From Stenotrophomonas koreensis (GTDB lineage: Bacteria; Pseudomonadota; Gammaproteobacteria; Xanthomonadales; Xanthomonadaceae), in contig NZ_LDJH01000022.1 in NCBI RefSeq assembly GCF_001431525.1, positions 1 to 58,539 on the forward strand: a stretch of DNA of 58,539 nt, in the 5' to 3' direction. Shown here piece after piece: positions 26,205-34,455 of this stretch. Position 1 is the first letter of the stretch; each line of letters opens with the position of its first letter. A model generated the notes under the pieces. That model made no database searches. It saw only the letters and a program-made list of their open reading frames with translations, and was not told the origin of the DNA. Made by a program: the position numbers and the translations under genes.

Positions 26205-27493
26205 ACCACAGCCAATCCTCCGCCCTGTTCGCCCGTGCCCAGACGCTGCTGCCGGGGGGTGTCAACTCACCGGTGCGCGCGTTCAAGTCGGTCGGCGGTG
26301 AGCCGTTCTTCGTCGCCCGTGCCGATGGTGCGTACCTGCACGATGTCGATGGCAATGCCTACATCGACTACGTCGGCTCCTGGGGCCCGATGATCGTCGG
26401 CCACAACCACCCGAAGGTGCGCGCAGCGGTGGCGGCGGCGATCGACAACGGCCTGTCCTTCGGCGCGCCGTGCCCGGCCGAGGTGACCATGGCCGAGACC
26501 ATCACCGCGCTGGTGCCGTCCTGCGAGATGGTGCGCATGGTCAACTCCGGCACCGAGGCCACGCTGTCGGCAATCCGCCTGGCCCGTGGCGCCACCGGCC
26601 GCAGCAAGATCGTCAAGTTCGAAGGCTGCTACCACGGCCATGGCGATTCGTTCCTGGTCAAGGCCGGCAGCGGCATGCTGACCCTGGGCGTGCCGACCTC
26701 GCCGGGCGTGCCGGCCGGCCTGTCCGAGCTGACCCTGACCCTGCCCTACAACGATTTTGACGCCGCCACCGCGCTGTTTGCGCAGCAGGGCAGCGAGATT
26801 GCCGGGCTGATCATCGAGCCGGTGGTCGGCAATGCCAACTGCATCCCGCCGCGTGACGGCTACCTGCAGCACCTGCGTGCGCTGTGCAGCCAGTACGGCG
26901 CGCTGCTGATCTTTGACGAAGTGATGACCGGCTTCCGTGTCGCCCTGGGCGGCGCGCAGGCGCACTACGGCATCACCCCGGACCTGACCACCTTCGGCAA
27001 GATCATCGGCGGCGGCATGCCGGTGGGCGCCTATGGCGGCCGGGCCGAGCTGATGAACCAGATCGCTCCGGCCGGCCCGGTCTACCAGGCCGGCACCCTG
27101 TCCGGCAACCCGGTGGCCATGGCCGCCGGCCTGGCGATGCTGGAGCTGGTCAGCGAGCCGGGCTTCCACGAGCGCCTGTCGGCCACCACCGCACGCCTGT
27201 GCGCCGGTCTGGAAGCCGCCGCGGCGCAGGCCGGGGTGGCGGTGACCACCAACCAGGTCGGGGCGATGTTCGGCCTGTTCTTCACCAACGAGAAGGTGGA
27301 AACCTATGCCCAGGCCACCGCCTGTGACGTGGCCGCGTTCAACCGCTTCTTCCACGCCATGCTTCAGCGCGGGGTGTTCCTGGCCCCGTCGGCCTACGAG
27401 GCCGGTTTTGTGTCCGCCGCGCACACCGACGAGGTGATCGAGGCGACCCTGGCCGCCGCGCGCGAGGCGTTCAAGGTGGTCGCTGCCGGCTGA
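26201..27493 (+). CDS. hemL: Glutamate-1-semialdehyde 2,1-aminomutase
   Basis: PLP enzyme that transfers the amino group of glutamate-1-semialdehyde to give 5-aminolevulinate, the first committed tetrapyrrole precursor of the C5 pathway. It has 430 residues. The PLP lysine is in [19 protein letters not shown], and [11 protein letters not shown] holds the Asp that contacts the pyridine nitrogen. The N-terminal [18 protein letters not shown] is diagnostic. It is translated with thiE (4-nt overlap) and ends before a strong bidirectional terminator. Confidence 0.97.
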   Translation: MNHSQSSALFARAQTLLPGGVNSPVRAFKSVGGEPFFVARADGAYLHDVDGNAYIDYVGSWGPMIVGHNHPKVRAAVAAAIDNGLSFGAPCPAEVTMAETITALVPSCEMVRMVNSGTEATLSAIRLARGATGRSKIVKFEGCYHGHGDSFLVKAGSGMLTLGVPTSPGVPAGLSELTLTLPYNDFDAATALFAQQGSEIAGLIIEPVVGNANCIPPRDGYLQHLRALCSQYGALLIFDEVMTGFRVALGGAQAHYGITPDLTTFGKIIGGGMPVGAYGGRAELMNQIAPAGPVYQAGTLSGNPVAMAAGLAMLELVSEPGFHERLSATTARLCAGLEAAAAQAGVAVTTNQVGAMFGLFFTNEKVETYAQATACDVAAFNRFFHAMLQRGVFLAPSAYEAGFVSAAHTDEVIEATLAAAREAFKVVAAG

Positions 27494-27519
27494 TCGCTGC
27501 CTGCCCGCTGCGGCAACGC

Positions 27520-27544
27520 AAAAGGCCGGCAATGCCGGCCTTTT
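27520..27544. terminator. Bidirectional terminator between hemL and azurin gene
   Basis: An 11-bp stem AAAAGGCCGGC/GCCGGCCTTTT with a three-base loop has T runs on both strands. It serves the convergent hemL and azurin genes. Confidence 0.88.
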
Positions 27545-27566
27545 GTCTGTCTGCATGCTGATGCGA

Positions 27567-28016
27567 TCAACCGAAGGTCAGCTTGCCCTTCATCATTCCC
27601 CAGTGCCCAGGGAAGGAGCAGAAGAAGGTGTAGTCACCGCCCTTGCTCAGCTTGCTGGTGGCAAAGCGCACCCGGGTGGTGGCCCCGCCACCGATCATCG
27701 GCGTGGCCGCAATCACCCGCGCATCGTTTTTGGGCAGATGGTTGTCGGCCAGGCTGGCGCGCATGCCGGCCTGCGCCACCGCGGTGAAATCCTTGGTTTC
27801 GGTCAGTACCCAGTTGTGGCCCATCACCGCCACCGGACGGGTACCGGTATGACGCAGGGTCAGTTCGACCTGGGTGCAGTCGCCAGGCACATTCAAACTG
27901 GCCGTGGAGAACTGCATGCGGTCATTGCTGTCGATGCTCAGCGCACAAGTGCGTGCGTAGGCAGACGGCGCCAGGGCCAGGGCGGCAAGTGCCAGCAGGG
28001 AAGAAAGCAGTTTCAA
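27567..28016 (-). CDS. Azurin (blue copper protein), exported
   Basis: Periplasmic type 1 copper electron carrier. It has 149 residues with a Sec signal peptide (MKLLSSLLALAALALAPSAYA) and a mature part of about 128. Copper ligands are visible: His in VMGHNW, then Cys, His and Met in FFCSFPGHWGMMKG. I set the start at a TTG because AAGGAG lies 6 nt before it and the signal peptide begins exactly there; the in-frame ATG ten codons further up would add charged and Cys residues ahead of it. It is divergent from a HAD hydrolase gene. The partner oxidase or reductase is not in the window. Confidence 0.93.
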   Translation of the reverse strand: MKLLSSLLALAALALAPSAYARTCALSIDSNDRMQFSTASLNVPGDCTQVELTLRHTGTRPVAVMGHNWVLTETKDFTAVAQAGMRASLADNHLPKNDARVIAATPMIGGGATTRVRFATSKLSKGGDYTFFCSFPGHWGMMKGKLTFG

Positions 28017-28044
28017 GAAACACTCCTTGCAACAGGGAACAGGC

Positions 28045-28050
28045 ATTCTA
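28045..28050 (-). promoter_or_regulatory. -10 box of the azurin gene
   Basis: TAGAAT on the minus strand lies about 29 nt upstream of the TTG start. The -35 region (GTGGTT at 17 nt) is weak. Confidence 0.45.
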
Positions 28051-28114
28051 GACAGCGCATCCAAGACAACCACTGATTGCACGCAATGCGTTAATACCTG
28101 CGACACTTTTGCCG

Positions 28115-28738
28115 ATGACTGCACCGCTCATCCGCCCTGCCCTGCTGCTGCTGGACTTCGATGATGTCCTTGCCGATTTCAACCCGCGCGCACGCAACCA
28201 GGCACTGGCCCATAGCCTGTCGCTGGATGCCGACAGCATTGCCAGCGCGCTGGCTGCCCTGGGCCGCGACGCGGTCACCGGCAGTGACCCACAGCAACTG
28301 GACACCGTGCTGCAGCGTCTGCAACAGCGGCTGGACTGCGCGATCAGCACCGGGCAATGGCATGCCGCCCGCATGGCCGCCACCACGGTGCGCCGCGATT
28401 GCCGCCAGCTGCTGCTGGGCATTGCCCCGGTCTGCCCGCTGGCGATCCTGAGCAACAATCCGGCAGCGCTGGCTGCCCCGATTGCCATGGCCCTGGACCT
28501 GCCCGGGCTGGACAGCACACGCGTGCTCACCGCCGGCCAATTGGGCCTGCACAAGCCCGACCCGGCCTGCTTCACCGCGGCCACCGCACAACTGGGAGCC
28601 GATCCGGCACGCACGTTGTTCATCGACAACCTGTTCACCAATGTCCGTGGCGCCCGCAGTGCCGGCCTGATGGCCGACACCGCCCACCACGCGCAATCCT
28701 TGCGACGGGTACTCAAGCGCCATCACCTGCTGCGCTGA
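28115..28738 (+). CDS. HAD superfamily hydrolase
   Basis: Haloacid dehalogenase-like hydrolase of 207 residues, probably a small-molecule phosphatase. Motif I is LLLDFDDVLADF (DxD nucleophile pair), motif II is ILSNNP, motif III Lys is in GLHKPDPACF, and motif IV is TLFIDNLFTN, where the usual DD/DN pair appears as Asp-Asn. A cap of about 75 helical residues follows motif I, so it is class I. The substrate is unknown. A TTG two codons earlier is an alternative start. It is divergent from azurin and convergent with argD. Confidence 0.85.
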   Translation: MTAPLIRPALLLLDFDDVLADFNPRARNQALAHSLSLDADSIASALAALGRDAVTGSDPQQLDTVLQRLQQRLDCAISTGQWHAARMAATTVRRDCRQLLLGIAPVCPLAILSNNPAALAAPIAMALDLPGLDSTRVLTAGQLGLHKPDPACFTAATAQLGADPARTLFIDNLFTNVRGARSAGLMADTAHHAQSLRRVLKRHHLLR

Positions 28739-28755
28739 TCTGGCCTGGAGGCAAC

Positions 28756-28780
28756 AAAAAACCGCCGGTTTGCCGGCGGT
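28756..28780. terminator. Terminator between HAD gene and argD
   Basis: An 8-bp stem ACCGCCGG/CCGGCGGT has a four-base loop. The minus strand continues with TTTTTTG, giving a good argD terminator. The plus strand has a short T run. Confidence 0.82.
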
Positions 28781-28815
28781 TTCCTGCTATCTGCCATCTG
28801 CTGGCAATACGCGGC

Positions 28816-30042
28816 TCAGCGCGCGGCCATGTAGGCAGCAATCGCCGCACGCACCCGCTTGAGGCCTTCGGCCAGTTCTTCGTCGGTGATGTTCAACGCT
28901 GGCACAAAGCGCAGCACGCTGGTGCCGGCCTGCAGGATCAGCACCTGCTGCTCGGCCGCCAGGTTCTGCAGTGCCCCGATATCGGCCACGAATTCGGGCT
29001 TGAGCTGTGCACCGATCATCAGGCCCATGCCGCGCACCTCGGCAAATACCCCGAACTCGGTGCCGATGGCTTCAAGACCGGCCTTCAGTGCCGCCGACTG
29101 ACGGGCGACATTGGCGGTGATTTCCGGACTGGACAGCTTGGCCAGCGCGGCACGTGCCACGGCAGTGGCCAGCGGGTTGCCGCCGAAGGTGGTGCCGTGC
29201 GAGCCCACGCCCATGGCGCTGGCCACCTTCGGCCCGGCCAGCATCGCGCCGATCGGGAAACCACAGCCCAAGGCCTTGGCCAGGGTCACGATGTCCGGGG
29301 TCACGCCCCAGTGCCAGTGCGCAAACAACTGGCCGCTGCGGCCCATGCCGACCTGGATCTCGTCCAGCACCAGCAGCGCATCGTGCGCGTCGCACAGCTC
29401 ACGCGCACGGCGCATGAACGCCTCGCTGGCCGGCACCACACCGCCCTCGCCCTGCACCGGTTCGAACATCACCGCGGCCACGTCGCCGGCAGCCATGGCT
29501 TGTTCCAGCTGGGCCACGTCATTGAAGTCGATGTAGCGGAAGCCACCGGGCAACGGCTCGTAACCGGCCTGGTACTTGGGCTGGGCGGTGGCGGTCACCG
29601 TACCCAGGGTACGGCCGTGGAAGCTGCCACGGCAGGTGATGATGGTGCGCTTGTGCGCATCGCGGCCGGCATTGGCCGCCCACTTGCGCACCAGCTTGAT
29701 CGCCACCTCGTTGGCCTCGGCGCCGGAATTGCAGAAGAACAGCCGCTGCGCAAACTTCGAGGCGGTCACCAGCTCCTCGGCCAGGCGCAGCGCCGGCTCG
29801 GTGTAGAACACGTTGGAGACGTGCCACAGCTTGTCGGCCTGGGCCAGCAGCGCGGCCTTGAGGTCGGCATCGTTGTGGCCCAGCGAGCACACCGCGATGC
29901 CGGCAGCCAGGTCAATGAACTCCCGCCCTTCCACATCCCAGACGCGCGCGCCCTGCCCACGCTCGAGCACCAGCTGGCGCGGTGCATACACCGGCAGGTA
30001 GTAGGCGGACTTGGACAACAGCGCGTCAGTAGCAGCATTCAT
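28816..30042 (-). CDS. argD: Acetylornithine/succinylornithine aminotransferase
   Basis: Class III PLP aminotransferase that makes N-acetylornithine from N-acetylglutamate semialdehyde in arginine synthesis; the same fold also serves DapC or AstC. It has 408 residues. The PLP lysine is in VTLAKALGCGFPIGAM, the Asp in LLVLDEIQVGMGR, and FFCNSGAEANEVAIK binds the cofactor phosphate. ArgD is preferred over AstC because no ast catabolic genes surround it, but the sequence alone does not settle this. It is monocistronic and divergent from a channel gene. Confidence 0.9.
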   Translation of the reverse strand: MNAATDALLSKSAYYLPVYAPRQLVLERGQGARVWDVEGREFIDLAAGIAVCSLGHNDADLKAALLAQADKLWHVSNVFYTEPALRLAEELVTASKFAQRLFFCNSGAEANEVAIKLVRKWAANAGRDAHKRTIITCRGSFHGRTLGTVTATAQPKYQAGYEPLPGGFRYIDFNDVAQLEQAMAAGDVAAVMFEPVQGEGGVVPASEAFMRRARELCDAHDALLVLDEIQVGMGRSGQLFAHWHWGVTPDIVTLAKALGCGFPIGAMLAGPKVASAMGVGSHGTTFGGNPLATAVARAALAKLSSPEITANVARQSAALKAGLEAIGTEFGVFAEVRGMGLMIGAQLKPEFVADIGALQNLAAEQQVLILQAGTSVLRFVPALNITDEELAEGLKRVRAAIAAYMAAR

Positions 30043-30072
30043 GGCGGTAACGGGGCCGATGGGAAAGTGTCA

Positions 30073-30103
30073 TTGTCCCCCATTCCCCGCCCTGCGGCAC
30101 AAT
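30073..30103 (+). promoter_or_regulatory. Possible promoter of the K+ channel gene
   Basis: TTGTCC and CACAAT are spaced 19 nt apart. The -10 box ends 7 nt before the second ATG of the channel gene and overlaps the first ATG. This is weak evidence, but consistent with a leaderless start at the second ATG. Confidence 0.3.
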
Positions 30104-30110
30104 GCCGGCC

Positions 30111-30986
30111 ATGAAACTTTTCTCCACCCCACAGCTGAACCCGGCCAGTGACAGCGGCTGGCGCAAGCGCTGGTTCGACATCATCCACCGCCATGACACC
30201 CCGGCCTCGCGCCGTTTCGACATTGCGCTGGTGCTGGCCATCCTGGCCAGCGTGCTGGTGATCATGCTCGACAGCGTGCAGGCGATCCATGCCCGCTTTT
30301 CCGGCTGGCTGTATGGCGTGGAATGGTTCTTCACCGTGCTGTTCACTGCCGAGTACGTGCTGCGCCTGAAGGTGGTGCGCCGGCCGCTGCGCTATGCGGT
30401 CAGCGTCTGGGGAATCATCGACCTGCTGTCGATCCTGCCGGCCTACCTGTCGTTGTTCATTCCCGGCGCACAGGCGCTGCTGGCGGTGCGCATCCTGCGC
30501 GTGCTGCGGCTGTTCCGCATCCTCAAGCTGACCCGCTACGTCGATGAAGGCGGCGTGCTGATCGGTGCGCTGTGGCGCAGCCGGCGCAAGATCATCCTGT
30601 TCCTGTTTACCGTGTTGACCATCACCGTGGTCGCCGGTGCGCTGATGTACGTGATCGAAGGCCCCGAGCACGGTTTCCACTCCATCCCCGGCAGCATGTA
30701 CTGGGCGATCGTGACCATGGCCACGGTCGGCTATGGCGACATGGTGCCGCACACGTCCATCGGCCGCTTCATCACCTCGGTGCTGATCCTGATCGGCTAC
30801 TCGATCCTGGCCGTGCCCACCGGCATCTACACCGCCGAACTGGCCGGCGACATCATCCGCCAGCAGGCCGGCAACAGGCGCCGTGACGATCGCGGCTGCA
30901 TCATCTGCGGCCACGAAGGCCACGAGTACGAAGCCAGCCACTGCAACCGTTGTGGCCACGCGCTGCCGCAGCACTTCTCCCATTGA
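30111..30986 (+). CDS. Voltage-gated-type potassium channel with a C-terminal Cys4 motif
   Basis: Six-helix ion channel of 291 residues. Segments S1 to S4 lie in roughly residues 35-145. S4 is a true voltage-sensor pattern with Arg every third residue (RILRVLRLFRILKLTRY, 127-143). The selectivity filter TVGYGD (205-210) marks K+ selectivity. After S6 comes a short cytosolic tail with CIICGHEG and HCNRCGH (Cys263, 266, 278, 281 with nearby His), which looks like a zinc site. A second ATG three codons into the longer frame was chosen because the first overlaps a possible -10 box. The longer form from 30102 remains possible. It probably sets membrane potential; physiological role unknown. Confidence 0.88.
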   Translation: MKLFSTPQLNPASDSGWRKRWFDIIHRHDTPASRRFDIALVLAILASVLVIMLDSVQAIHARFSGWLYGVEWFFTVLFTAEYVLRLKVVRRPLRYAVSVWGIIDLLSILPAYLSLFIPGAQALLAVRILRVLRLFRILKLTRYVDEGGVLIGALWRSRRKIILFLFTVLTITVVAGALMYVIEGPEHGFHSIPGSMYWAIVTMATVGYGDMVPHTSIGRFITSVLILIGYSILAVPTGIYTAELAGDIIRQQAGNRRRDDRGCIICGHEGHEYEASHCNRCGHALPQHFSH

Positions 30987-31008
30987 TCCGGGAGCGTGGG
31001 CGGCCAGC

Positions 31009-31665
31009 TCACTGGCGCGGGCCGCGGCCTTCGTTGTCCTCCCAGCGCAGCAGCTTGCGGGTGATGAAGCGGTACACCGGCTTGCCGGTGGCAAACCACA
31101 GCTCGCGCACCCAGGAGCGACGCCGCAGCAGGCGCTTTTCCACCGGGGTCAGGGCCTGCGGGCAATAGGTGCGTTTGTGCTTGAGCAGGTGGCGCAGGTC
31201 CTCACGGGCCAGCAGCCGCAGCCAGCGCGAGCGCGGGTGGCCGACCACCGCCAGCTGGAAGTCGATCAGACCGGGGCTGCCATCGGCCAGCACCAGCCAG
31301 TTGGCCTCCTTGGCCAGGTCGTTGTGGGCGATGCCACGTCGGTGCAGCTGCTGCAGCAGCCTGCGTGCCTGCTGGAAATACGCCACATCGCCCCGCGGCG
31401 GCGCCTTGAACATCGCCGCCCCGTGCATGAAGCTGCGCTCCAGATGGGTGCCGTCCCAGGCCAGCAGGCGCGGCGTGGCCGGCATGTCGCCCAACGCGGA
31501 CAGCGCGCGTGCCTCGCGCCGTGCCAGCCACCAGGCCGGCAGCCGCAACCACCCTGGGGTCACGCTCAAATCGCGGCGGATGAAACACTGCTGCCCCTGT
31601 TGCACCAACAGGATGCAGCCAAAACTGTCCGCCTTCAGTGCGGTGATGGTTGGTTTACTGGACAT
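31009..31665 (-). CDS. Small RIO/Kdo-kinase-like protein kinase
   Basis: Minimal kinase-fold protein of 218 residues. The catalytic loop is HNDLAKEANWLV (the HxDLxxxN pattern) and the metal Asp is in LIDFQLAV, where the usual DFG Gly is Gln. There is no P-loop and no signal peptide. This pattern fits the RIO and lipopolysaccharide (Kdo/heptose) kinase group rather than Hanks-type Ser/Thr kinases. The basic C-terminal third (RRRSWVRELW, RFITRKLLRW) could contact membranes. It is divergent from a DedA-PAP2 membrane protein, so an envelope lipid or sugar substrate is plausible but inferred. Confidence 0.75.
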   Translation of the reverse strand: MSSKPTITALKADSFGCILLVQQGQQCFIRRDLSVTPGWLRLPAWWLARREARALSALGDMPATPRLLAWDGTHLERSFMHGAAMFKAPPRGDVAYFQQARRLLQQLHRRGIAHNDLAKEANWLVLADGSPGLIDFQLAVVGHPRSRWLRLLAREDLRHLLKHKRTYCPQALTPVEKRLLRRRSWVRELWFATGKPVYRFITRKLLRWEDNEGRGPRQ

Positions 31666-31672
31666 GGCCTGC

Positions 31673-31678
31673 AGTGTA
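31673..31678 (-). promoter_or_regulatory. Possible -10 box for the kinase gene (leaderless geometry)
   Basis: TACACT on the minus strand lies 7 nt before the kinase ATG. No clear -35 element and no Shine-Dalgarno site are seen. Confidence 0.35.
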
Positions 31679-31738
31679 GACAGCGCTCATCGCTGAATGG
31701 GAAGGTGGGAAAATACAGGCAAGCTTGCCCGGCGCCGA

Positions 31739-31744
31739 TATAAT
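31739..31744 (+). promoter_or_regulatory. Consensus -10 box 6 nt before the DedA-PAP2 gene
   Basis: A perfect TATAAT is separated from the ATG by 6 nt and there is no ribosome-binding site, so the transcript would begin at the start codon. The -35 region is poor. Confidence 0.5.
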
Positions 31745-31750
31745 TTTTCG

Positions 31751-33766
31751 ATGAATGCTTCCTGGATCGATGGGCTGCTGGCGTGGATCGCGGCCAACCC
31801 TGCACTGGCCGGCGTGGTCGTCTTCGCCATCGCGTTTTGCGATTCGGTCATTGTGCTGGGCGCGATCGTGCCGGCGCTGCCGCTGCTGATTGCCGTTGGC
31901 GTGCTGATCGGCCTGGGGGAGCTGTCCGGACCCTACACCGTGCTGTGCGCGACCCTCGGCGCGCTGGCCGGTGATGGCCTGAGCTACTGGATCGGCCGCC
32001 GCTGGGGCGACCGCCTGCGTGCGGTCTGGCCGTTCTCCAAGCATCCGCAACTGCTGGAACGCGGCGAGCTGATGTTCCGCCGCAACGCGTTCAAATCGAT
32101 CCTGATCGCGCGCTATGTCGGCGCCATCCGCCCGTTTGTGCCGGCGGTGGCCGGCATGGCCAACATGCCGCTGAAAAGCTACCTGCGCGCCAGCGTCATC
32201 GCCGCCGTCTCCTGGGCGGTGCTGTTCCTGCTGCCGGGCTGGATCCTGGGCCAGGCCTACGAGGCGGTCGCCGCGGTAGCCGGCCGCCTGCTGATGGTGC
32301 TGGCGGCGCTGGCCACCGTGCTCGGCCTGGCCTGGGCGCTGGTGCTGTACACCTACCGCTGGTCGGCAGAGCGGCTGGATGGCTGGCTGGCCACCCTGCT
32401 GGCCTGGTCCGGGCGGCACCCGTTGCTGGGCCAGTTCACCGTCGGTGTGCTTGATCCGCAGCGGCGCGAGGCGGTGCCGCTGGCCGTGCTGGCAGTGATG
32501 CTGCTGGCGCTGGGCTGGGGCGGCTTTGCCCTGCTGATGACCGTGGTTTCGCACGGCGAACCCCTGCAGCTGGACCTGGCCGTGCATCAGGCCATGCTCT
32601 CGCTGCGCAATCCGCTGGCCGACTACCCGATGACCACCCTGGCCTCGCTGGGTGACTGGCAGGTGCTGCTGCCGGCCATCGCGCTGGGAATGGGTTACCT
32701 GGCCTGGCGGCGGCGCTGGATGGCGGTGGTGCACTGGCTGCTGGCGCTGGCCTTTGGCCTGGCCCTGACCGAACTGCTCACCGCCACCGTGGACATGGTG
32801 CGCCCGGCCGAGGCCAGCAGTGGCTTCGGTTTCCCGTCCGTTGCGGTGACCATGACCACGATCACCTTCGGCTTCTTTGCCGTACTGATCGGCCGCGAGC
32901 TGCCCGGACGCAACCGGGTCTGGCCGTACCTGCTGTCCGGGGCGATTGTCGCCACGATTGGCTTTGCCCGCCTGTATCTGGGCGCGCACTGGCTCAGCGA
33001 CATCCTCGGCGGCATGCTGTTCGGCCTGTTCTGGCTGCTGGTGCTGGGGATCGCCTATCGTCGGCGCTTCAACCGGGGGTTCTGGATCACCCCGGTGTGC
33101 TGGCTGTTTTACGGCGGTTTTTTCGCCGCCGCGCTGTTCTACGCCCCGCGCAACCTGGAGGCCAAGCTGGGCAAGTTCGAACCGGCCAGCCCGCCGGCCC
33201 AGCAGGTTCCGCTCAGTGCCTGGCAGCAGGACGGATGGCGCCGGATGCCCGCGGTGCGCAATGAATTTGATGATGACCAGCGCTGGCCGCTGGATGTGCA
33301 GCTGGCCGGTGACCTGGAGCAGATCCGCCAGCAGCTGCAGGCCGATGGCTGGCATGCCCAGCCGCAGGCCGGCTGGGAACAGGCACTGCACATGCTCGAC
33401 AGCGACAGTGCGGCCAGCCAGGTGCCGGTGCTGCCGGCCACCCTGGATACCCGGGTCGAATCGCTGCTGATGCTCAAGCCCAGCGGTGCCGACCAGCTGT
33501 ATGCCCTGCGCCTGTGGCGCTCGGATGTGGTGTTGCAACCCGGGGCGCAACCGCTGTGGCTGGGCACCGCCCAGACCCTGCATTTCCAGCGACATTGGGG
33601 CCTGGTGGGGCTGTGGCGCCCGGTACCGGGGCCGGTGCCGGCCATCCGCGCCGTCGAGCAGGCACTGCATTCGCTGCAGCCAGCCATTGAAAATCACCCG
33701 GAAAGCGGCGTGCCGGTGCTGCGCGCCCAGCTGCTGCCGGAACCTGCCTCAGCCCCGCTGCGGTAA
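31751..33766 (+). CDS. DedA-PAP2-LssY fusion membrane protein with degenerate PAP2 motifs
   Basis: Integral membrane protein of 671 residues combining three modules. DedA (about 20-195) shows GDGLSYWIGRRWG and ARYVGAIRPFVPAVAGMANM; DedA proteins are implicated in polyprenyl-phosphate or phospholipid flipping. A PAP2 phosphatase-like domain follows (about 270-440), then a soluble LssY-type C-terminal domain (about 480-660). In PAP2 the third motif is intact (Arg407, His413, Asp417). Motif 1 has Thr in place of Lys (TATVDMVRP), and motif 2 reads FPSVAV where active enzymes have PSGH, so the acid histidine is missing. Phosphatase activity is therefore doubtful. It is divergent from the small kinase gene. 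Confidence 0.87.
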   Translation: MNASWIDGLLAWIAANPALAGVVVFAIAFCDSVIVLGAIVPALPLLIAVGVLIGLGELSGPYTVLCATLGALAGDGLSYWIGRRWGDRLRAVWPFSKHPQLLERGELMFRRNAFKSILIARYVGAIRPFVPAVAGMANMPLKSYLRASVIAAVSWAVLFLLPGWILGQAYEAVAAVAGRLLMVLAALATVLGLAWALVLYTYRWSAERLDGWLATLLAWSGRHPLLGQFTVGVLDPQRREAVPLAVLAVMLLALGWGGFALLMTVVSHGEPLQLDLAVHQAMLSLRNPLADYPMTTLASLGDWQVLLPAIALGMGYLAWRRRWMAVVHWLLALAFGLALTELLTATVDMVRPAEASSGFGFPSVAVTMTTITFGFFAVLIGRELPGRNRVWPYLLSGAIVATIGFARLYLGAHWLSDILGGMLFGLFWLLVLGIAYRRRFNRGFWITPVCWLFYGGFFAAALFYAPRNLEAKLGKFEPASPPAQQVPLSAWQQDGWRRMPAVRNEFDDDQRWPLDVQLAGDLEQIRQQLQADGWHAQPQAGWEQALHMLDSDSAASQVPVLPATLDTRVESLLMLKPSGADQLYALRLWRSDVVLQPGAQPLWLGTAQTLHFQRHWGLVGLWRPVPGPVPAIRAVEQALHSLQPAIENHPESGVPVLRAQLLPEPASAPLR

Positions 33767-33789
33767 GCGCAGCTGCGGCAGCAGCGGGG

Positions 33790-34374
33790 TCAATCCGGAA
33801 TCCAGCCCAGCAGCAGGCTGAGCCGCTGATGGACATCATCCTGCTGCAGCAGTTGCAGCCGCTGCCCCTCTTCCAGCGGCAACAGCTCGGCCAACCGCCA
33901 GCCAACCCACGCGGCCTGCTCGAACAATTCCTTGCCGGCCTTGGCATACGGGCCACCGACCTGCTCGATGATGCGCTCAAGCAGCAGCGACAACAGCGCA
34001 TGCTCCGGCCGCACCTCATCGTCACTGTCCGGCGGGCACCACTGCACCTGGCCGATCACCAGGCCGTTGTCACTGACCTGGACCTGTTCGACCTGGAAGC
34101 GGCGTGCGCCGCGCAGCCGCAGCAACAACATGCCATCGGCGCCGGTGTCGAAATCCTCGATCCTGGCCTCTACCCCCCAGCCGGCCGGCATCGCCGGCGC
34201 ACCGACCTCCTCGCCATCCAGGATCAGGCAGATGCCGAAGGTGCTGTTGGTACGGCTGCAGTGACGCAGCAGGTCCAGGTAACGGGGTTCGAAGATACGC
34301 AGGGTGATTCCGGCGCCAGGCAACAGGTTCCCGTGCAAAGGGAACAGCGGTAACGCAGTCTGTGAGGTAACCAT
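33790..34374 (-). CDS. LON substrate-binding-domain protein
   Basis: Stand-alone protein of 194 residues with the N-terminal (substrate-recognition) domain of Lon protease and no ATPase or protease part. The opening ALPLFPLHGNLLPGAGITLR and then FEPRYLDLLRHC are the family signature, followed by GTGADGMLLLRLRGARRF-like strands (seen as GADGMLLLRLRGARRF). The role is unknown; it may bind unfolded proteins or act as an adaptor. The start at MVTSQTALP is preferred over an upstream ATG. It is followed on the same strand by neighbouring mpl transcription from the right (81-nt gap). Confidence 0.88.
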   Translation of the reverse strand: MVTSQTALPLFPLHGNLLPGAGITLRIFEPRYLDLLRHCSRTNSTFGICLILDGEEVGAPAMPAGWGVEARIEDFDTGADGMLLLRLRGARRFQVEQVQVSDNGLVIGQVQWCPPDSDDEVRPEHALLSLLLERIIEQVGGPYAKAGKELFEQAAWVGWRLAELLPLEEGQRLQLLQQDDVHQRLSLLLGWIPD

Positions 34375-34455
34375 GGCTAGAACATCAGCGGTTGCATGTG
34401 CGTGCCAGCATAGCGCCGGCACGCACCTGACGCAGCACCCAGGCCAGCGCCGGGC

